Assembly (NCBI GenBank): GCA_028281635.1
Contig: JANQJM010000178.1
Location: forward strand, 1-60,422
Direction: 5' to 3'
Origin: Pseudomonadales bacterium
Lineage (GTDB): Bacteria > Pseudomonadota > Gammaproteobacteria > Pseudomonadales > Pseudohongiellaceae
Length of the DNA: 60,422 nt
The position numbers were made by a program, and so were the translations under genes. The notes beneath the pieces are model-generated. The model had not been told where the DNA came from. It was given only the letters and a program-made list of their open reading frames with translations, and did no database searches. This document shows positions 17,574-25,992 of the stretch, one piece after another (positions within the stretch are counted from its first letter, which is position 1; the number at the start of each line of letters is the position of its first letter).

Positions 17574-17990
17574 GTGACGGTTGCGGCTTCACTAAAATAC
17601 CAAGTCAAAGCGCGACCGGTTTGGATGCAGGGGTTGTTTGTATTTTGTCTCTATATGACTTTCATCTATCTGCCCTGGGACATCTTCATAAAGCCTTTAG
17701 CGGAAGATCAGGAAGTCTGGTTCGGCATTCTCTTTACTGGCTGGGCGGCGAAATTCGGAGCGCTTTTGCACTGGTTTGTTTACGGCGCTGGAAGTTACGG
17801 CTATTGGAAAATGAAGTCGTGGATGCGAATAGGATCGGTACTTTATCTGCTTCAGATCGCTATCGGCATGTTTGTCTGGAGTATGCTTGATGAAAGAGGC
17901 GGTGGCTTGTTATTTGCTTTAGGCCCTGCAACATTTTTCGCTGCGCTAGCATTCTTGAGTTGGCGAGCCAAAGCCCATTTTGTGAATTAA
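17574..17990 (+). CDS. small integral membrane protein, hypothetical
   Basis: A 138-aa protein starting at GTG, three bases after the SDR stop codon. Four hydrophobic segments are visible (starting near residues 20, 50, 83 and 110), with conserved-looking aromatic turns YLPWDIFIKPL and WFGILFTGWAAKFGALLHW. The N-terminal loop and the PWD sequence resemble small membrane proteins of marine gammaproteobacteria annotated only as hypothetical. Translational coupling with the SDR gene suggests a linked role, but nothing more can be stated. Confidence 0.75.
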   Translation: MTVAASLKYQVKARPVWMQGLFVFCLYMTFIYLPWDIFIKPLAEDQEVWFGILFTGWAAKFGALLHWFVYGAGSYGYWKMKSWMRIGSVLYLLQIAIGMFVWSMLDERGGGLLFALGPATFFAALAFLSWRAKAHFVN

Positions 17991-17992
17991 CT

Positions 17993-18298
17993 TTAGAGCC
18001 CAACTACGTGCACAATTTTTCGAAACGATTCGGTCGCAAAAGTGATTGTCAAAGTCACTGATATGGCAGCCAGGCTAATTATTGTTCCCCAGACTATGGA
18101 GCCGAAGCTCCAGCCTTCGTCAGCAATAATCAGGATTAGCGAACACAGAAGCAGAAGACTTCCAGAACACTGATAGCAAAGCTTTCGCAATGCTGATTGT
18201 TTAGAAGCTTCACAAAGTAGCTTACGGGGTCTGGATTGCGTCATGGCAAGCATTACGAATCCAATGTAAGCCAAAACGAAACCGCCGAGAGTGATCAT
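17993..18298 (-). CDS. DUF3325 domain-containing membrane protein
   Basis: The ATG at 18298 (101 aa) is chosen because it follows the upstream PepSY gene by eight bases; the longer open frame overlaps that gene. Three hydrophobic segments are visible, with the typical start ITLGGFVLAYIGFVMLAM and the CEASKQSALRKL loop. DUF3325 proteins are encoded in iron-responsive operons together with PepSY and DUF3649 proteins, exactly as here. They are thought to assist PepSY-type ferrisiderophore reductases, without direct proof. Last gene of the Fur-linked minus-strand operon. Confidence 0.82.
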   Translation of the reverse strand: MITLGGFVLAYIGFVMLAMTQSRPRKLLCEASKQSALRKLCYQCSGSLLLLCSLILIIADEGWSFGSIVWGTIISLAAISVTLTITFATESFRKIVHVVGL

Positions 18299-18306
18299 TG
18301 CGTAAC

Positions 18307-19896
18307 TCAGATACCGACTTCGGTGCCAATTTGATCTATTTCTTGGCACGGACTTGCTTCTGTCGGTGATATTTTGCTTGCGCGTGTTTGAGCAAGTCTC
18401 CGCATTACCGCGTAAGCGAGCAAGGCATTGGCTAACAGCACTAAATCGATTCCTGCCACTGCCCAAAGCCCATCGCTGAATGCGGAAAGCAGGTGGTCAC
18501 CTGTGGTAATCCAGTTCAAAAGCACTGCCACTACACTGAATGCAGCGATAGTGCCGCACTGTTCGACCCAGGCATTGGTTTTGGGGGCGCTACGCATCCC
18601 CGCGTGCGCTGCTGTAGCGATCCAGGATAGGAAGAAGATCCAAAGCTCGAGATCACTGCGGGACTGGCCCATTAAATGAGCATCTGCAGGTAACAGGCGG
18701 TTGGCAATAAGGAAAGCCAGCGTCGCAATAATAATTCCAGTGATGGAAGCGATTGCCAGGCTCTCGACTATGCGCACGCCACTCTTACCCTCTAATTCGT
18801 GTTGTTTGCGACGCGTTTCGAACCAAATCACAAACCCAGACCCAATTAATGCGCAGCCAGCCAGGCCAAGCAGGAAGTAAACCCAGCGCAAGGTCCAGTG
18901 GTCGAACTGAATAAAATGGAAGCCGGCAATCCATCGTTGCGCTGCCATCACTGGTTCTGACTCGTGCACGGTGTAGATTTCACCGCTATCACCATCAAAG
19001 GATACAAGATCTAAATTGAGGGGAACCGCATCATCACGATTGCGGCGCATTTCAATGGTGGCATTCGCATCCGACTGGTTCCAAATTCGGGCGTAGTAAA
19101 CTTCACTACCATTCCAAATAGCCTCGGCTTGAGCGCGCAAAGTTTCGAAAGAAACCAGCTCACCGCCCGGTTCATTTGCCACTTGCTGTACGAAATCGCC
19201 AAACGCTTCGTTGGTAAAGTTGGAGCTGTCACCGCTATAGGTTCTCTCCATAACACCAGGCAAGTAGATCGACATGAATATAATCAATCCTGACAAGGTG
19301 ATCATTATGTGAAAAGGCAGACCTAAAACACCCATCACATTGTGTAAGTCCAAACTGCTGCGTGAAAGTTTCTTTTCCGCACGAAAAGTAAAAAAGTCGA
19401 TGAATATTTTCTTGTGGATAATGACACCAGAAACTAACAGCATCATCATTGCCATCGCGGCTAAACCTACCAGCCAGTATCCAATTGAGTTCCAGCGCAA
19501 CATCAGACTGAAATGAAAAGGAAAGAAGAATCCCGTGGCACCAAGGGTTTCTCCTCCTTCTACCACTTCCATTGTGTTTGGATCCAGGTGCACGCGATGA
19601 AAAATTTCTGGTCCCTGGTAGTACATACGAATGATCGGTTCGCGCTCAGACGGCATCAAAAATTGCCAACGTGATGAGTCAGCTGGAACAAAGTCCGCCG
19701 CCGCGTCGCGGATATCATCCATAGAGATATAGGAATCTGGCATTAGAATGCGAGTTTCCGGCATCATCCAGCGGTCGATCTCTCGATCAAAAACACTTAA
19801 GGTCCCCATCCAAAAGATGGTGAATAACAAGGAACCGATTAACAACCCGCTCCAGGTATGCAGCCAGGTAAGAGAGCTACGCAGTGAATCCAGCAT
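18307..19896 (-). CDS. PepSY-associated TM domain protein (putative ferrisiderophore reductase)
   Basis: The ATG at 19896 (529 aa) overlaps the stop of the DUF3649 gene by one base (TAATG), so the two are translationally coupled. The protein starts MLDSLRSSLTWLHTWSGLLIG, the usual first helix of PepSY_TM proteins with its conserved His, has a periplasmic domain, two further helices with LHNVMGVLGLPFHIMITLSG, and ends in four additional helices. The conserved His residues in helices probably bind heme, as in FoxB/FsrB-type inner-membrane reductases that release iron from siderophores. Regulated presumably by the Fur-like box at 20306. Confidence 0.88.
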   Translation of the reverse strand: MLDSLRSSLTWLHTWSGLLIGSLLFTIFWMGTLSVFDREIDRWMMPETRILMPDSYISMDDIRDAAADFVPADSSRWQFLMPSEREPIIRMYYQGPEIFHRVHLDPNTMEVVEGGETLGATGFFFPFHFSLMLRWNSIGYWLVGLAAMAMMMLLVSGVIIHKKIFIDFFTFRAEKKLSRSSLDLHNVMGVLGLPFHIMITLSGLIIFMSIYLPGVMERTYSGDSSNFTNEAFGDFVQQVANEPGGELVSFETLRAQAEAIWNGSEVYYARIWNQSDANATIEMRRNRDDAVPLNLDLVSFDGDSGEIYTVHESEPVMAAQRWIAGFHFIQFDHWTLRWVYFLLGLAGCALIGSGFVIWFETRRKQHELEGKSGVRIVESLAIASITGIIIATLAFLIANRLLPADAHLMGQSRSDLELWIFFLSWIATAAHAGMRSAPKTNAWVEQCGTIAAFSVVAVLLNWITTGDHLLSAFSDGLWAVAGIDLVLLANALLAYAVMRRLAQTRASKISPTEASPCQEIDQIGTEVGI

Positions 19897-20225
19897 TAGA
19901 GGGGAGCTCCTGTGGCCAAAGATTGGCTTAAGCCGTAACAGACTAAGGCGCCACCAGGGATGGTAATCCACAGTCGCAGCAAACTGCGATCAGCAAATGC
20001 CCAGAGAATGACAAAGGTATAGAGAAGGAATCCCAGCATTGCGCTGAGGGCCGCAGCTTCACTTCGAATCATGATATTGGTCAGAACAAGCCCCAGGAGT
20101 CCGGCGACTTCCACCGTAAAGAAATAACCCAATACCGCTGCCAGCATCAGTCTTTGGAAATACTCTATTGGATTGACTGCGGTGGAGATGGCAGCTCGCC
20201 CTTTAGGTTTAACCGTTGTCATCAC
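19896..20225 (-). CDS. DUF3649 domain-containing membrane protein
   Basis: A 109-aa protein starting at GTG 20225 (ATG at 20222 is the next codon). Three hydrophobic segments; the last half, ILWAFADRSLLRLWITI followed by a glycine-rich helix, matches the small DUF3649 family that precedes PepSY genes in iron-responsive operons. Stop codon overlaps the start of the PepSY gene by one base. First gene of the operon; a Fur-like palindrome lies about 80 bp upstream at 20306-20320. Confidence 0.82.
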   Translation of the reverse strand: MMTTVKPKGRAAISTAVNPIEYFQRLMLAAVLGYFFTVEVAGLLGLVLTNIMIRSEAAALSAMLGFLLYTFVILWAFADRSLLRLWITIPGGALVCYGLSQSLATGAPL

Positions 20226-20305
20226 TTCTTTCCCTTACTAGGGGTTACCCGACGGAGTTTGGTTCCCTAACCGCAACGCTGATTAGACTACGAAATCCAT
20301 AATAT

Positions 20306-20320
20306 TGCGAATAATTCTCA
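20306..20320. promoter_or_regulatory. Fur-like operator between divergent PepSY operons
   Basis: The site TGCGAATAATTCTCA fits the 7-1-7 Fur core (TGAGAAT-N-ATTCTCA) with one mismatch. It lies 80 bp before the DUF3649 start and 100 bp before the plus-strand PepSY start, so it could repress both directions when iron is plentiful. Confidence 0.65.
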
Positions 20321-20420
20321 TTTGCAACTGCGTGAGCATGAGATTAACATTGCATATCCCGGGTTCTAAAGCCCAAGTCACTGAAATAGCAATAACAAGT
20401 TTGGGTAAGTTGCAGTCCAG

Positions 20421-21692
20421 ATGAACAGCCAGAGCGTAGCTGAATCCCCGACAATCAGACTGGATTCAGAAAAATCATCCGACGGCAGGTCGAAGCGTGG
20501 ACTGCCGTGGTTTAAATGGCATGCCTGGCTGGGCTATAAGCTCAGTATTCTGATGTTCGTTATCTGCCTCACTGGAACCATCGCAACTGTGTCCGACGAG
20601 TTGGACTGGCTGGTCAATCCAATGTTGAGAGTAGAGGCAGTTGATACGCCATACCAGTGGCAGGCTATGTATCAAAACTTTCAAGAACGGTATCCAGGAA
20701 GTTCTTTAACGTATATCGATGCTCCGCGCTATGCGAATTACGCAGCCGTTGGATTGATGACCACGGCGGAGGGGGTTACCCGCAGGGTCTTTTTTAACCA
20801 GTACACGGGAGAAGTAACTGGCGATTTGCCCTGGGCCGCGAGCGTACAACGCTTCCTGCGAGATTTGCATCGCTTTCTTTTGTTTCCCATAAGCCTGGGC
20901 GCTTACATGGTGAGTTTTTTTGGCTTCATTCTGCTCGCTTCTGTGGTAACTGCTCTGTTTGTTTACAAGAAATGGTGGCGTGGTTTCTTCAAGCTGAGAC
21001 TTGATAAAGGCAAACGCATTCTCTATGGCGATCTTCACCGCTTACTGGGAGTTTGGTCTTTGTGGTTTCTTTTTATTATTGCCCTTACCAGTGTCTGGTA
21101 TTTTGTCGAAAGAGCTGCTCGTGATTCTGGTTATTGGTTTGTGGAACCGGTTAATGCAGTAAGACTTGCCGCACCAGAGAATTATTCCTCTTCAGACTTC
21201 ATCACCCTGGATGAGGCCGTGGCTGCAGCAAAAACTGCGATTCCCGAATTAAGAGTCAGATATCTAAATGTGCCTAGGCAATTAGGAGATAGGATTTCTC
21301 CCTATCTGATCGCTGGTCAGGCAACTGCTATTTTGGTCCGTGCCAATGCCAATCAGGTTTGGGTTGATCCATTTACTGGAGACGTTCTCCAGTATCATCG
21401 TGCGGATGACTCCCCAATCGGTAGACGAATCATCGAGAGTATGGATCCGCTACATTTTGGAAATTTCGCCGGCTTAACAAGTAAGTTGGTATATCTATTT
21501 TTTGGTTTAGCCACACTTGCCATGTCGGTTACTGGTGGTTGGATGTGGCTACGCAGAAATCATTCCCTGCAGCAGCGCGGGCTGAATTTTTCTTTCATGG
21601 GCTGGTGGAAGCACACTTCGCTTTTCATTGTCATGATAGGGCTGAGCTGGGGTCTCTACAAAATCTTTACCTTTGGTAATCTGTTTGCATAG
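20421..21692 (+). CDS. PepSY-associated TM domain protein
   Basis: A 423-aa protein with the PepSY_TM layout: cytoplasmic leader, first helix in WHAWLGYKLSILMFVICLTGT, a periplasmic domain, helices with FLRDLHRFLLFPIS and LHRLLGVWSLWFLFIIALTS, a second periplasmic domain and MDPLHFGNFAGLTSKLVYLFFG. The regularly spaced intramembrane His residues suggest heme-dependent electron transfer across the inner membrane, as in ferrisiderophore reductases. It is followed after three bases by a second homologous gene, and the pair may form a heterodimer. Confidence 0.88.
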   Translation: MNSQSVAESPTIRLDSEKSSDGRSKRGLPWFKWHAWLGYKLSILMFVICLTGTIATVSDELDWLVNPMLRVEAVDTPYQWQAMYQNFQERYPGSSLTYIDAPRYANYAAVGLMTTAEGVTRRVFFNQYTGEVTGDLPWAASVQRFLRDLHRFLLFPISLGAYMVSFFGFILLASVVTALFVYKKWWRGFFKLRLDKGKRILYGDLHRLLGVWSLWFLFIIALTSVWYFVERAARDSGYWFVEPVNAVRLAAPENYSSSDFITLDEAVAAAKTAIPELRVRYLNVPRQLGDRISPYLIAGQATAILVRANANQVWVDPFTGDVLQYHRADDSPIGRRIIESMDPLHFGNFAGLTSKLVYLFFGLATLAMSVTGGWMWLRRNHSLQQRGLNFSFMGWWKHTSLFIVMIGLSWGLYKIFTFGNLFA

Positions 21693-21695
21693 GTA

Positions 21696-23312
21696 GTGCC
21701 AGTGACATTGGTTCAATCTAAGGTTGGCGGTTCTGAAAAAGTAAAGAGAAGACGAGAACCGACACCGCGACGCAAGCTGTTCTATCTCCATTCCTGGCTG
21801 GGATTCAACCTTGCCATCTTCATGACGCTGGTTTGTTTGACGGGCACGTTAGCGGTCATAGCTGATGAAATCGATTGGTTGCTAGAGAGCGAACTGCGCG
21901 CCACTCCCGATGGCGACAAAGTGAGTTGGGGAGATATGGAGCGAGCCATTCGAGATTACGCGCCGACCGATACCCTCATCATGTTGAGTGCTGGAGAGCA
22001 GGATTATTTCGCCTATCGCGCTTTAATGCAGAATCTGGCAGGCAAGACATACTATTTGTATGTGAACCAGTGGAATGGGGAGATTACGGGTACCACTTCA
22101 TCCTTAACCGTTCAGCGCTTTCTGCGAGACCTGCATCGGTATCTATTTATGCCAGCGATTATTGGCTTGCCTTTGGTAACAACAATGGCTGTAGTGCTTC
22201 TAATCTCGCTTTACACTGGATTAAAGACGACACGTAACTGGGGGACGGTTGCGACGCGCGTTCGTTTTAACAAAGGCTTTCGAGTAGCAGTTGGAGATTT
22301 TCACAAAGCTATCGGCTTATGGGGTAGTTGGTTTCTAATTCTTATTGTCGTTACTAGCTTTTGGTATTTTGCTGAACTCAGCGCTGCCGCTTTTGGCGGA
22401 GTAAGGTTTGAACCCGCACGACCGGCAGTTTCCGCGGAGCGCGCAGCAGAGTTCGGAGTTGTCGCAAAAGACGCCGATTCCGATACTTTAGTAGAAGCTG
22501 CAATGGCTGTTATGCCTGGATTCGTGCCCACTGAAATTCAGTATGCAACCCGACCTGGGTTGGCAGTCACCGTTTTGGGGAAGAGGGGCGATTGGTTGGT
22601 GAGGCAACGAGCTAATCGTGTTTTTCTGGACCCGGTTGATGCCAGTGTCATCAAGGCGCAACGATCAACTGAAATCGGTTGGGTCGCCTACCTTAATGAA
22701 ACAGCTGATCCGCTACACTTTGGTTCATTTAATCTGCTGTCAGTGAAACTAGTCTGGTTTGTTTTCGGCATGGGACTGGTGCTGATGTCAGTGACTGGCG
22801 TTTATCTGACCTGGAAACGCGTTAAATCGGCAACTCCCTCGTTCTATCAGCTAGCCAACATTCCAGTGCTAATTCTTGCAACGGTATTTGGTGTTCCCTA
22901 TGTGAGCCGATACTTAAGCTCCGGCTTACCTGAGCAAGAAGTCATGCTGTCTCCGCAAGTTGAAGCTGGGATCAATATGAGAATGCTGGCAGGACTCGAT
23001 GCTCACAATGAACCGAGCGGAGAAATACGAATTCTGGCATCGACGGAAGAGGGCAGGTTAAACCTGTTATCTGCCACACTTGCCTATTCAGGCAACCCAG
23101 GTTTCGAACAAAATCTCCGGCCTGGATCCTTAAGTTCTTATGTAGTATTTCGCGGGCTGCTGCCTGCGGAAGAACTCTCTAATACAGATAAGCTCACCGT
23201 GACTTTAAACTTCGCTTCTGGCGAAGAGATAATCACAGACTGGAACTTTAAACAGGAAATCACCGCGGCATTAAACAGCGAAAACGTTGATATTTCAGTT
23301 GCCTTAAACTGA
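21696..23312 (+). CDS. PepSY-associated TM domain protein with extra C-terminal domain
   Basis: A 538-aa paralogue of the preceding gene, from GTG 21696 (GTG 21702 is an alternative). The first ~390 residues repeat the same landmarks: LHSWLGFNLAIFMTLVCLTGT, FLRDLHRYLFMP, FHKAIGLWGSWFLILIVVTS, ADPLHFGSFNLLSVKLVWFVFG. The C-terminal ~135 residues are extra: after one more helix (NIPVLILATVFGVPYVS) a soluble, beta-rich segment follows with DKLTVTLNFASGEEI. That tail is not part of the usual PepSY family and might sense a ligand or bind a partner. Same Fur-linked operon as its neighbour. Confidence 0.85.
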   Translation: MPVTLVQSKVGGSEKVKRRREPTPRRKLFYLHSWLGFNLAIFMTLVCLTGTLAVIADEIDWLLESELRATPDGDKVSWGDMERAIRDYAPTDTLIMLSAGEQDYFAYRALMQNLAGKTYYLYVNQWNGEITGTTSSLTVQRFLRDLHRYLFMPAIIGLPLVTTMAVVLLISLYTGLKTTRNWGTVATRVRFNKGFRVAVGDFHKAIGLWGSWFLILIVVTSFWYFAELSAAAFGGVRFEPARPAVSAERAAEFGVVAKDADSDTLVEAAMAVMPGFVPTEIQYATRPGLAVTVLGKRGDWLVRQRANRVFLDPVDASVIKAQRSTEIGWVAYLNETADPLHFGSFNLLSVKLVWFVFGMGLVLMSVTGVYLTWKRVKSATPSFYQLANIPVLILATVFGVPYVSRYLSSGLPEQEVMLSPQVEAGINMRMLAGLDAHNEPSGEIRILASTEEGRLNLLSATLAYSGNPGFEQNLRPGSLSSYVVFRGLLPAEELSNTDKLTVTLNFASGEEIITDWNFKQEITAALNSENVDISVALN

Positions 23313-23323
23313 GAGGAAAAAAT

Positions 23324-23556
23324 GGGGCGGTACTTTCTCAAATGAGCCTCAACAAAGTACCGCCCCAACCCACTTCCTAGATTTACAAGCGCTCTAGAAA
23401 ATTCAGCAATAATTCTTCTGATAAAAAGGGCCAGGGTACTTCGATGTTCTATCCCTTTTGAACCCATCGATGATATCTGGCGCGGTGCTCAGGTGGCCTT
23501 AAGGTGATACCGTGATTGGTTCATAGCCCTCGAAGTACCCTGGCCCTTTTTATCAG
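23324..23556. repeat. structured multi-hairpin element, copy A
   Basis: Three parts in order: a 13-bp perfect hairpin (23324-23336 with 23354-23366) whose loop contains CCTCAACAAA; a weak hairpin around CTAGA/TCTAG (23377-23397); and a long inverted repeat with 27-bp perfect arms (23418-23444 and 23530-23556) enclosing about 85 nt. The enclosed part holds the sequence GGCGCGGTGCTCAGGTGGCC (23479-23498). A second copy with the same order lies at 25392-25599. It fills the gap between two convergent genes. It could be a mobile palindromic element or a structured RNA; also a likely bidirectional transcription stop. Confidence 0.75.
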
Positions 23557-23564
23557 TTCTTTTA

Positions 23565-23774
23565 CTACTCCAGCCACTCCTTGTATCTCGCTTCACATTG
23601 ACAGATATGACAGCGGCAATTTGGATGATCGATATGTCGTGCACCCGCTAGATATTGCTCACGATGAAACTGAAATATCCTGTAGCGTCGGTAGAAAATC
23701 GCTGCTACCAGGAAGGCTGCAATCAGCAGTGCGGGTATGGTGGTGGCCGTTGCCACTAATAATTGCCAGGTCAA
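23565..23774 (-). CDS. small membrane protein with Cys/His-rich tail, Fur-linked
   Basis: The open frame reaches 23882, but that would place the Fur-like box inside the coding region. The only other start codons are TTG 23774 (69 aa, AAGAG nine bases upstream), used here, and GTG 23756. One transmembrane helix (ATTIPALLIAAFLVAAIFYRR) is followed by FHREQYLAGARHIDHPNC and RCHICQCEARYKEW. The spacing H-x2-C-x-C-H-x2-C-x-C suggests a metal-binding or heme-contacting cytoplasmic tail. Position beside PepSY genes and a Fur-like box points to iron metabolism; function unknown. Confidence 0.6.
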   Translation of the reverse strand: MTWQLLVATATTIPALLIAAFLVAAIFYRRYRIFQFHREQYLAGARHIDHPNCRCHICQCEARYKEWLE

Positions 23775-23853
23775 TTTATTTCGCTCTTGTGTTCGAAATT
23801 GAGCCTTCTCTCGGGTAAGGGTCGACGACTCGTTACTATATTCTAAAATGTAA

Positions 23854-23868
23854 TGATAATCGTTCTCA
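23854..23868. promoter_or_regulatory. Fur-like operator upstream of the Cys/His-tail gene
   Basis: TGATAATCGTTCTCA fits the 7-1-7 Fur core with two departures and is embedded in AATGATAATCGTTCTCATTT. It stands 80 bp before the proposed TTG start at 23774. Confidence 0.65.
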
Positions 23869-23964
23869 TTTGCAATTAGCAAGCGGTAGTTGGATTGGCA
23901 CCTAATTATCAGGGAGAGCGTAGAGGATTTAGGCCCGGAATCGGCCGAAGGCCCGTTTATCAGT

Positions 23965-24396
23965 TCAAATCAGGCTCAGATGCAATACGACGGCGAAGAT
24001 CGCCAGCAATTGCAAAGTATTAATGATCTCTGAGCGGCGGTGGAGGCGATTGAAAATTGAATTGGCTGTTGCGTCGCCAGCTTTTACTGCGTCCCGATGC
24101 TGATTAATGGCTGGCATTAGAGCCTGGCGACAATAGGCGGCGGAGGATGACACTAGCGCTAGCAAAGTGGCATTGAGTGGCCAAGTTGCGAATATCAGCA
24201 GGGCTGCAAGCAGACTCGTTACGATAACGATCAAGTAGTACCAGGGGAAGACTGCACGTACGAAGCGCCCAGCAGTCTCTGGCTCAAGCTTGATGAAGAT
24301 CAGTGGCGCGATTACCAGAGTGAAAAATGACATGGCACCAGCCAGCATGGCTACCAAAACCGATCCGATTGAGACAAGTGGATACATTGACATCAT
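23965..24396 (-). CDS. DUF4149-like membrane protein
   Basis: A 143-aa protein with four hydrophobic helices. Features of the DUF4149 (TMEM205-like) family are visible: FFTLVIAPLIFIKL in helix 1, FVRAVFPWYYLIVIV in helix 2, and a late HRRSEIINTLQLLAIFAVVLHLSL. Function is unknown in bacteria. It is separated from the Cys/His-tail gene by a short gap containing that gene's Fur-like box, and is probably not part of its transcript. Confidence 0.72.
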   Translation of the reverse strand: MMSMYPLVSIGSVLVAMLAGAMSFFTLVIAPLIFIKLEPETAGRFVRAVFPWYYLIVIVTSLLAALLIFATWPLNATLLALVSSSAAYCRQALMPAINQHRDAVKAGDATANSIFNRLHRRSEIINTLQLLAIFAVVLHLSLI

Positions 24397-24545
24397 GGAA
24401 ACTCATACGCTTTAACTGCAGCCTCGGATTAGCACTCTGATAATTGCTTACGGTAGCGAAAACATAGAGCTCACCTACGCGTTGCCATTAGTGCAATATT
24501 CGACTAGTGTGCGCACATTCGTTGGCTTTTTGAAGACAGAGGACA

Positions 24546-25376
24546 ATGGCGAAGAGCAAAAAGAAAAAGGGACTAAAAGGACTGGCTGCCAAAGCAGATA
24601 AGTTTGATTGTTATCAACAATCAGTGCAAGAACCAGAGCACGAAGTGGATGTGTTCGAACAGGTTTTTAAGGAAGCATTTGACCGGAAACCGCTGACGCT
24701 TAGGGAAGATTTCTGTGGCACCTTCTCAGTTTGCTGCGAATGGGTTAGCTCGAACTCAAAGCGTTCTGCCTGGGGTGTAGATCTGTGTGGAGAAACACTG
24801 CAATGGGGTAGGGACAACAACCTTAGCAAGTTAAAAAACAAAGCGGCAAAACGGGTTCACATTCTTGAACAGGATGTAAGAGAGAAGAACACTCCACAAG
24901 TTGATGTGCTCGCAGCACAAAATTTTTCCTTCTGGATATTCAAGACCCGACAAGAGGTCATCGACTACTTCAAGATCGCCTACAACAATCTGGCGTCTGA
25001 AGGTGTCATGGTCATGGACATGATGGGTGGACGTGATTGTTACGACACTGATGTGACCGATAAGCGGACTATTGTTAAGGGCAAGAAAGGCTTTAAATAT
25101 CATTGGGAGCAGGCCTACTTCAATCCGGTGACGTCGGATTGCACCTTTTATATCCATTTCAAGTTCGGTGATGGCTCCAAGATGGAGAAGGCCTTTGAGT
25201 ACAACTGGCGTTTCTGGACCATTCCGGAAATTCGCGAAATGCTGGCGGAAGCCGGATTCAAAGAAAGTCTCGTTTATTGGGACGAGGCGGACGACGATGA
25301 AGATGCTGAATGGATTGCTGTGGACGAGCTGGAGAACGACGACAGCTGGATTTGTTACATCGTGGGTATCAAATAG
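24546..25376 (+). CDS. class I SAM-dependent methyltransferase
   Basis: A 276-aa protein with a Lys-rich start (AKSKKKKGLKGLAAKADKFD). The SAM fold is seen from LREDFCGTFSVCCEWV (motif I region, near residue 52), then WGVDLCGETLQWG (acidic strand 2), ILEQDVRE and VDVLAAQNFSFWIFKTRQE. It lacks the plain GxGxG motif; DFCGTG-type variants occur in this branch, which is known from diverse bacteria as uncharacterised. The C-terminus is strongly acidic (DEADDDEDAEW). Substrate unknown. The structured element copy B follows its stop codon directly. Confidence 0.82.
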   Translation: MAKSKKKKGLKGLAAKADKFDCYQQSVQEPEHEVDVFEQVFKEAFDRKPLTLREDFCGTFSVCCEWVSSNSKRSAWGVDLCGETLQWGRDNNLSKLKNKAAKRVHILEQDVREKNTPQVDVLAAQNFSFWIFKTRQEVIDYFKIAYNNLASEGVMVMDMMGGRDCYDTDVTDKRTIVKGKKGFKYHWEQAYFNPVTSDCTFYIHFKFGDGSKMEKAFEYNWRFWTIPEIREMLAEAGFKESLVYWDEADDDEDAEWIAVDELENDDSWICYIVGIK

Positions 25377-25391
25377 AGCATGCATAAAAAA

Positions 25392-25599
25392 CGGAGCAAT
25401 ATCTCCTCAACAAAATATTGCTCCGCGAGTTTCTGGGATATGACATTACACCAGAAATTTTTTCCGTAGATTCAAACGGGCCAGAGTACTTCGATTGTCG
25501 ATCCTTGTCGGAGTATGCAATGACATCCGGCGCGGGTGCTCAGGAGGCCTATAGTGATATCACTGCTGGGTCAATTAATCGAAGTACTCTGGCCCGTTT
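25392..25599. repeat. structured multi-hairpin element, copy B
   Basis: Same architecture as copy A: an 11-bp perfect hairpin (25392-25402 with 25415-25425) with CCTCAACAAA in the loop region; a 7-bp perfect hairpin TTTCTGG/CCAGAAA (25430-25457); and a long inverted repeat with 23-bp perfect arms (25474-25496 and 25577-25599). The inner block GGCGCGGGTGCTCAGGAGGC (25529-25548) matches copy A. The arms differ between copies by paired changes (GGGTAC/GTACCC in A, GAGTAC/GTACTC in B), so base pairing is kept. It also fills a convergent gap. Confidence 0.75.
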
Positions 25600-25669
25600 A
25601 ATCTCCTCTTCGCTACTACACTTGCGAAGCTTCTGCTACTGATTGATTATTCCATTACGTATGGATTGC

Positions 25670-25960
25670 TTAGTGTACTTTCCGTAACGTATTCAACTTG
25701 GTTATTTGACCAGTCGCTCCGCTTACAAGCTGCTGTGCTTGTAGAGCGCTATTCCAACGTTTGCTTAGTCGTTTGCCGGCCTTCCTCAAAACCGGGGATG
25801 AGCAATCCGGATGATTCTTCAGTATCTCCAGGTGAGTGATGATCGACTGCGATAGAGCCAAATTCGGTGTGTGCGTATCCCGACTCATCAAATACAGCAG
25901 CGTGGCAAGCAGCACATCCAGAGCGGGTAGTTTTTCCAGGGAATCGATAACTGACGACAT
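25670..25960 (-). CDS. small Fur-linked protein, hypothetical
   Basis: A 96-aa soluble-looking protein without signal peptide. The first half is helical and hydrophobic at intervals (LEKLPALDVLLATLLYLMSR); the second half is basic (LRKAGKRLSKRWNSALQ). No family recognised. A good Fur-like palindrome ends 33 bp before the start codon, so it is very likely iron-repressed. It could be an iron-stress adaptor or a protein companion of the PepSY genes; there is no direct evidence for either. Confidence 0.65.
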   Translation of the reverse strand: MSSVIDSLEKLPALDVLLATLLYLMSRDTHTPNLALSQSIITHLEILKNHPDCSSPVLRKAGKRLSKRWNSALQAQQLVSGATGQITKLNTLRKVH

Positions 25961-25992
25961 AGCGTATTTCCAGAGGCTTTCCTAGATGTTAA

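Noticed and set aside
23418..25599. Integron attC sites or a TPP/cobalamin riboswitch as explanation for the two elements
   Set aside because: No GTTRRRY/RYYYAAC core sites, no integrase, and no THI or B12 box; the elements lie downstream, not upstream, of plus-strand genes.
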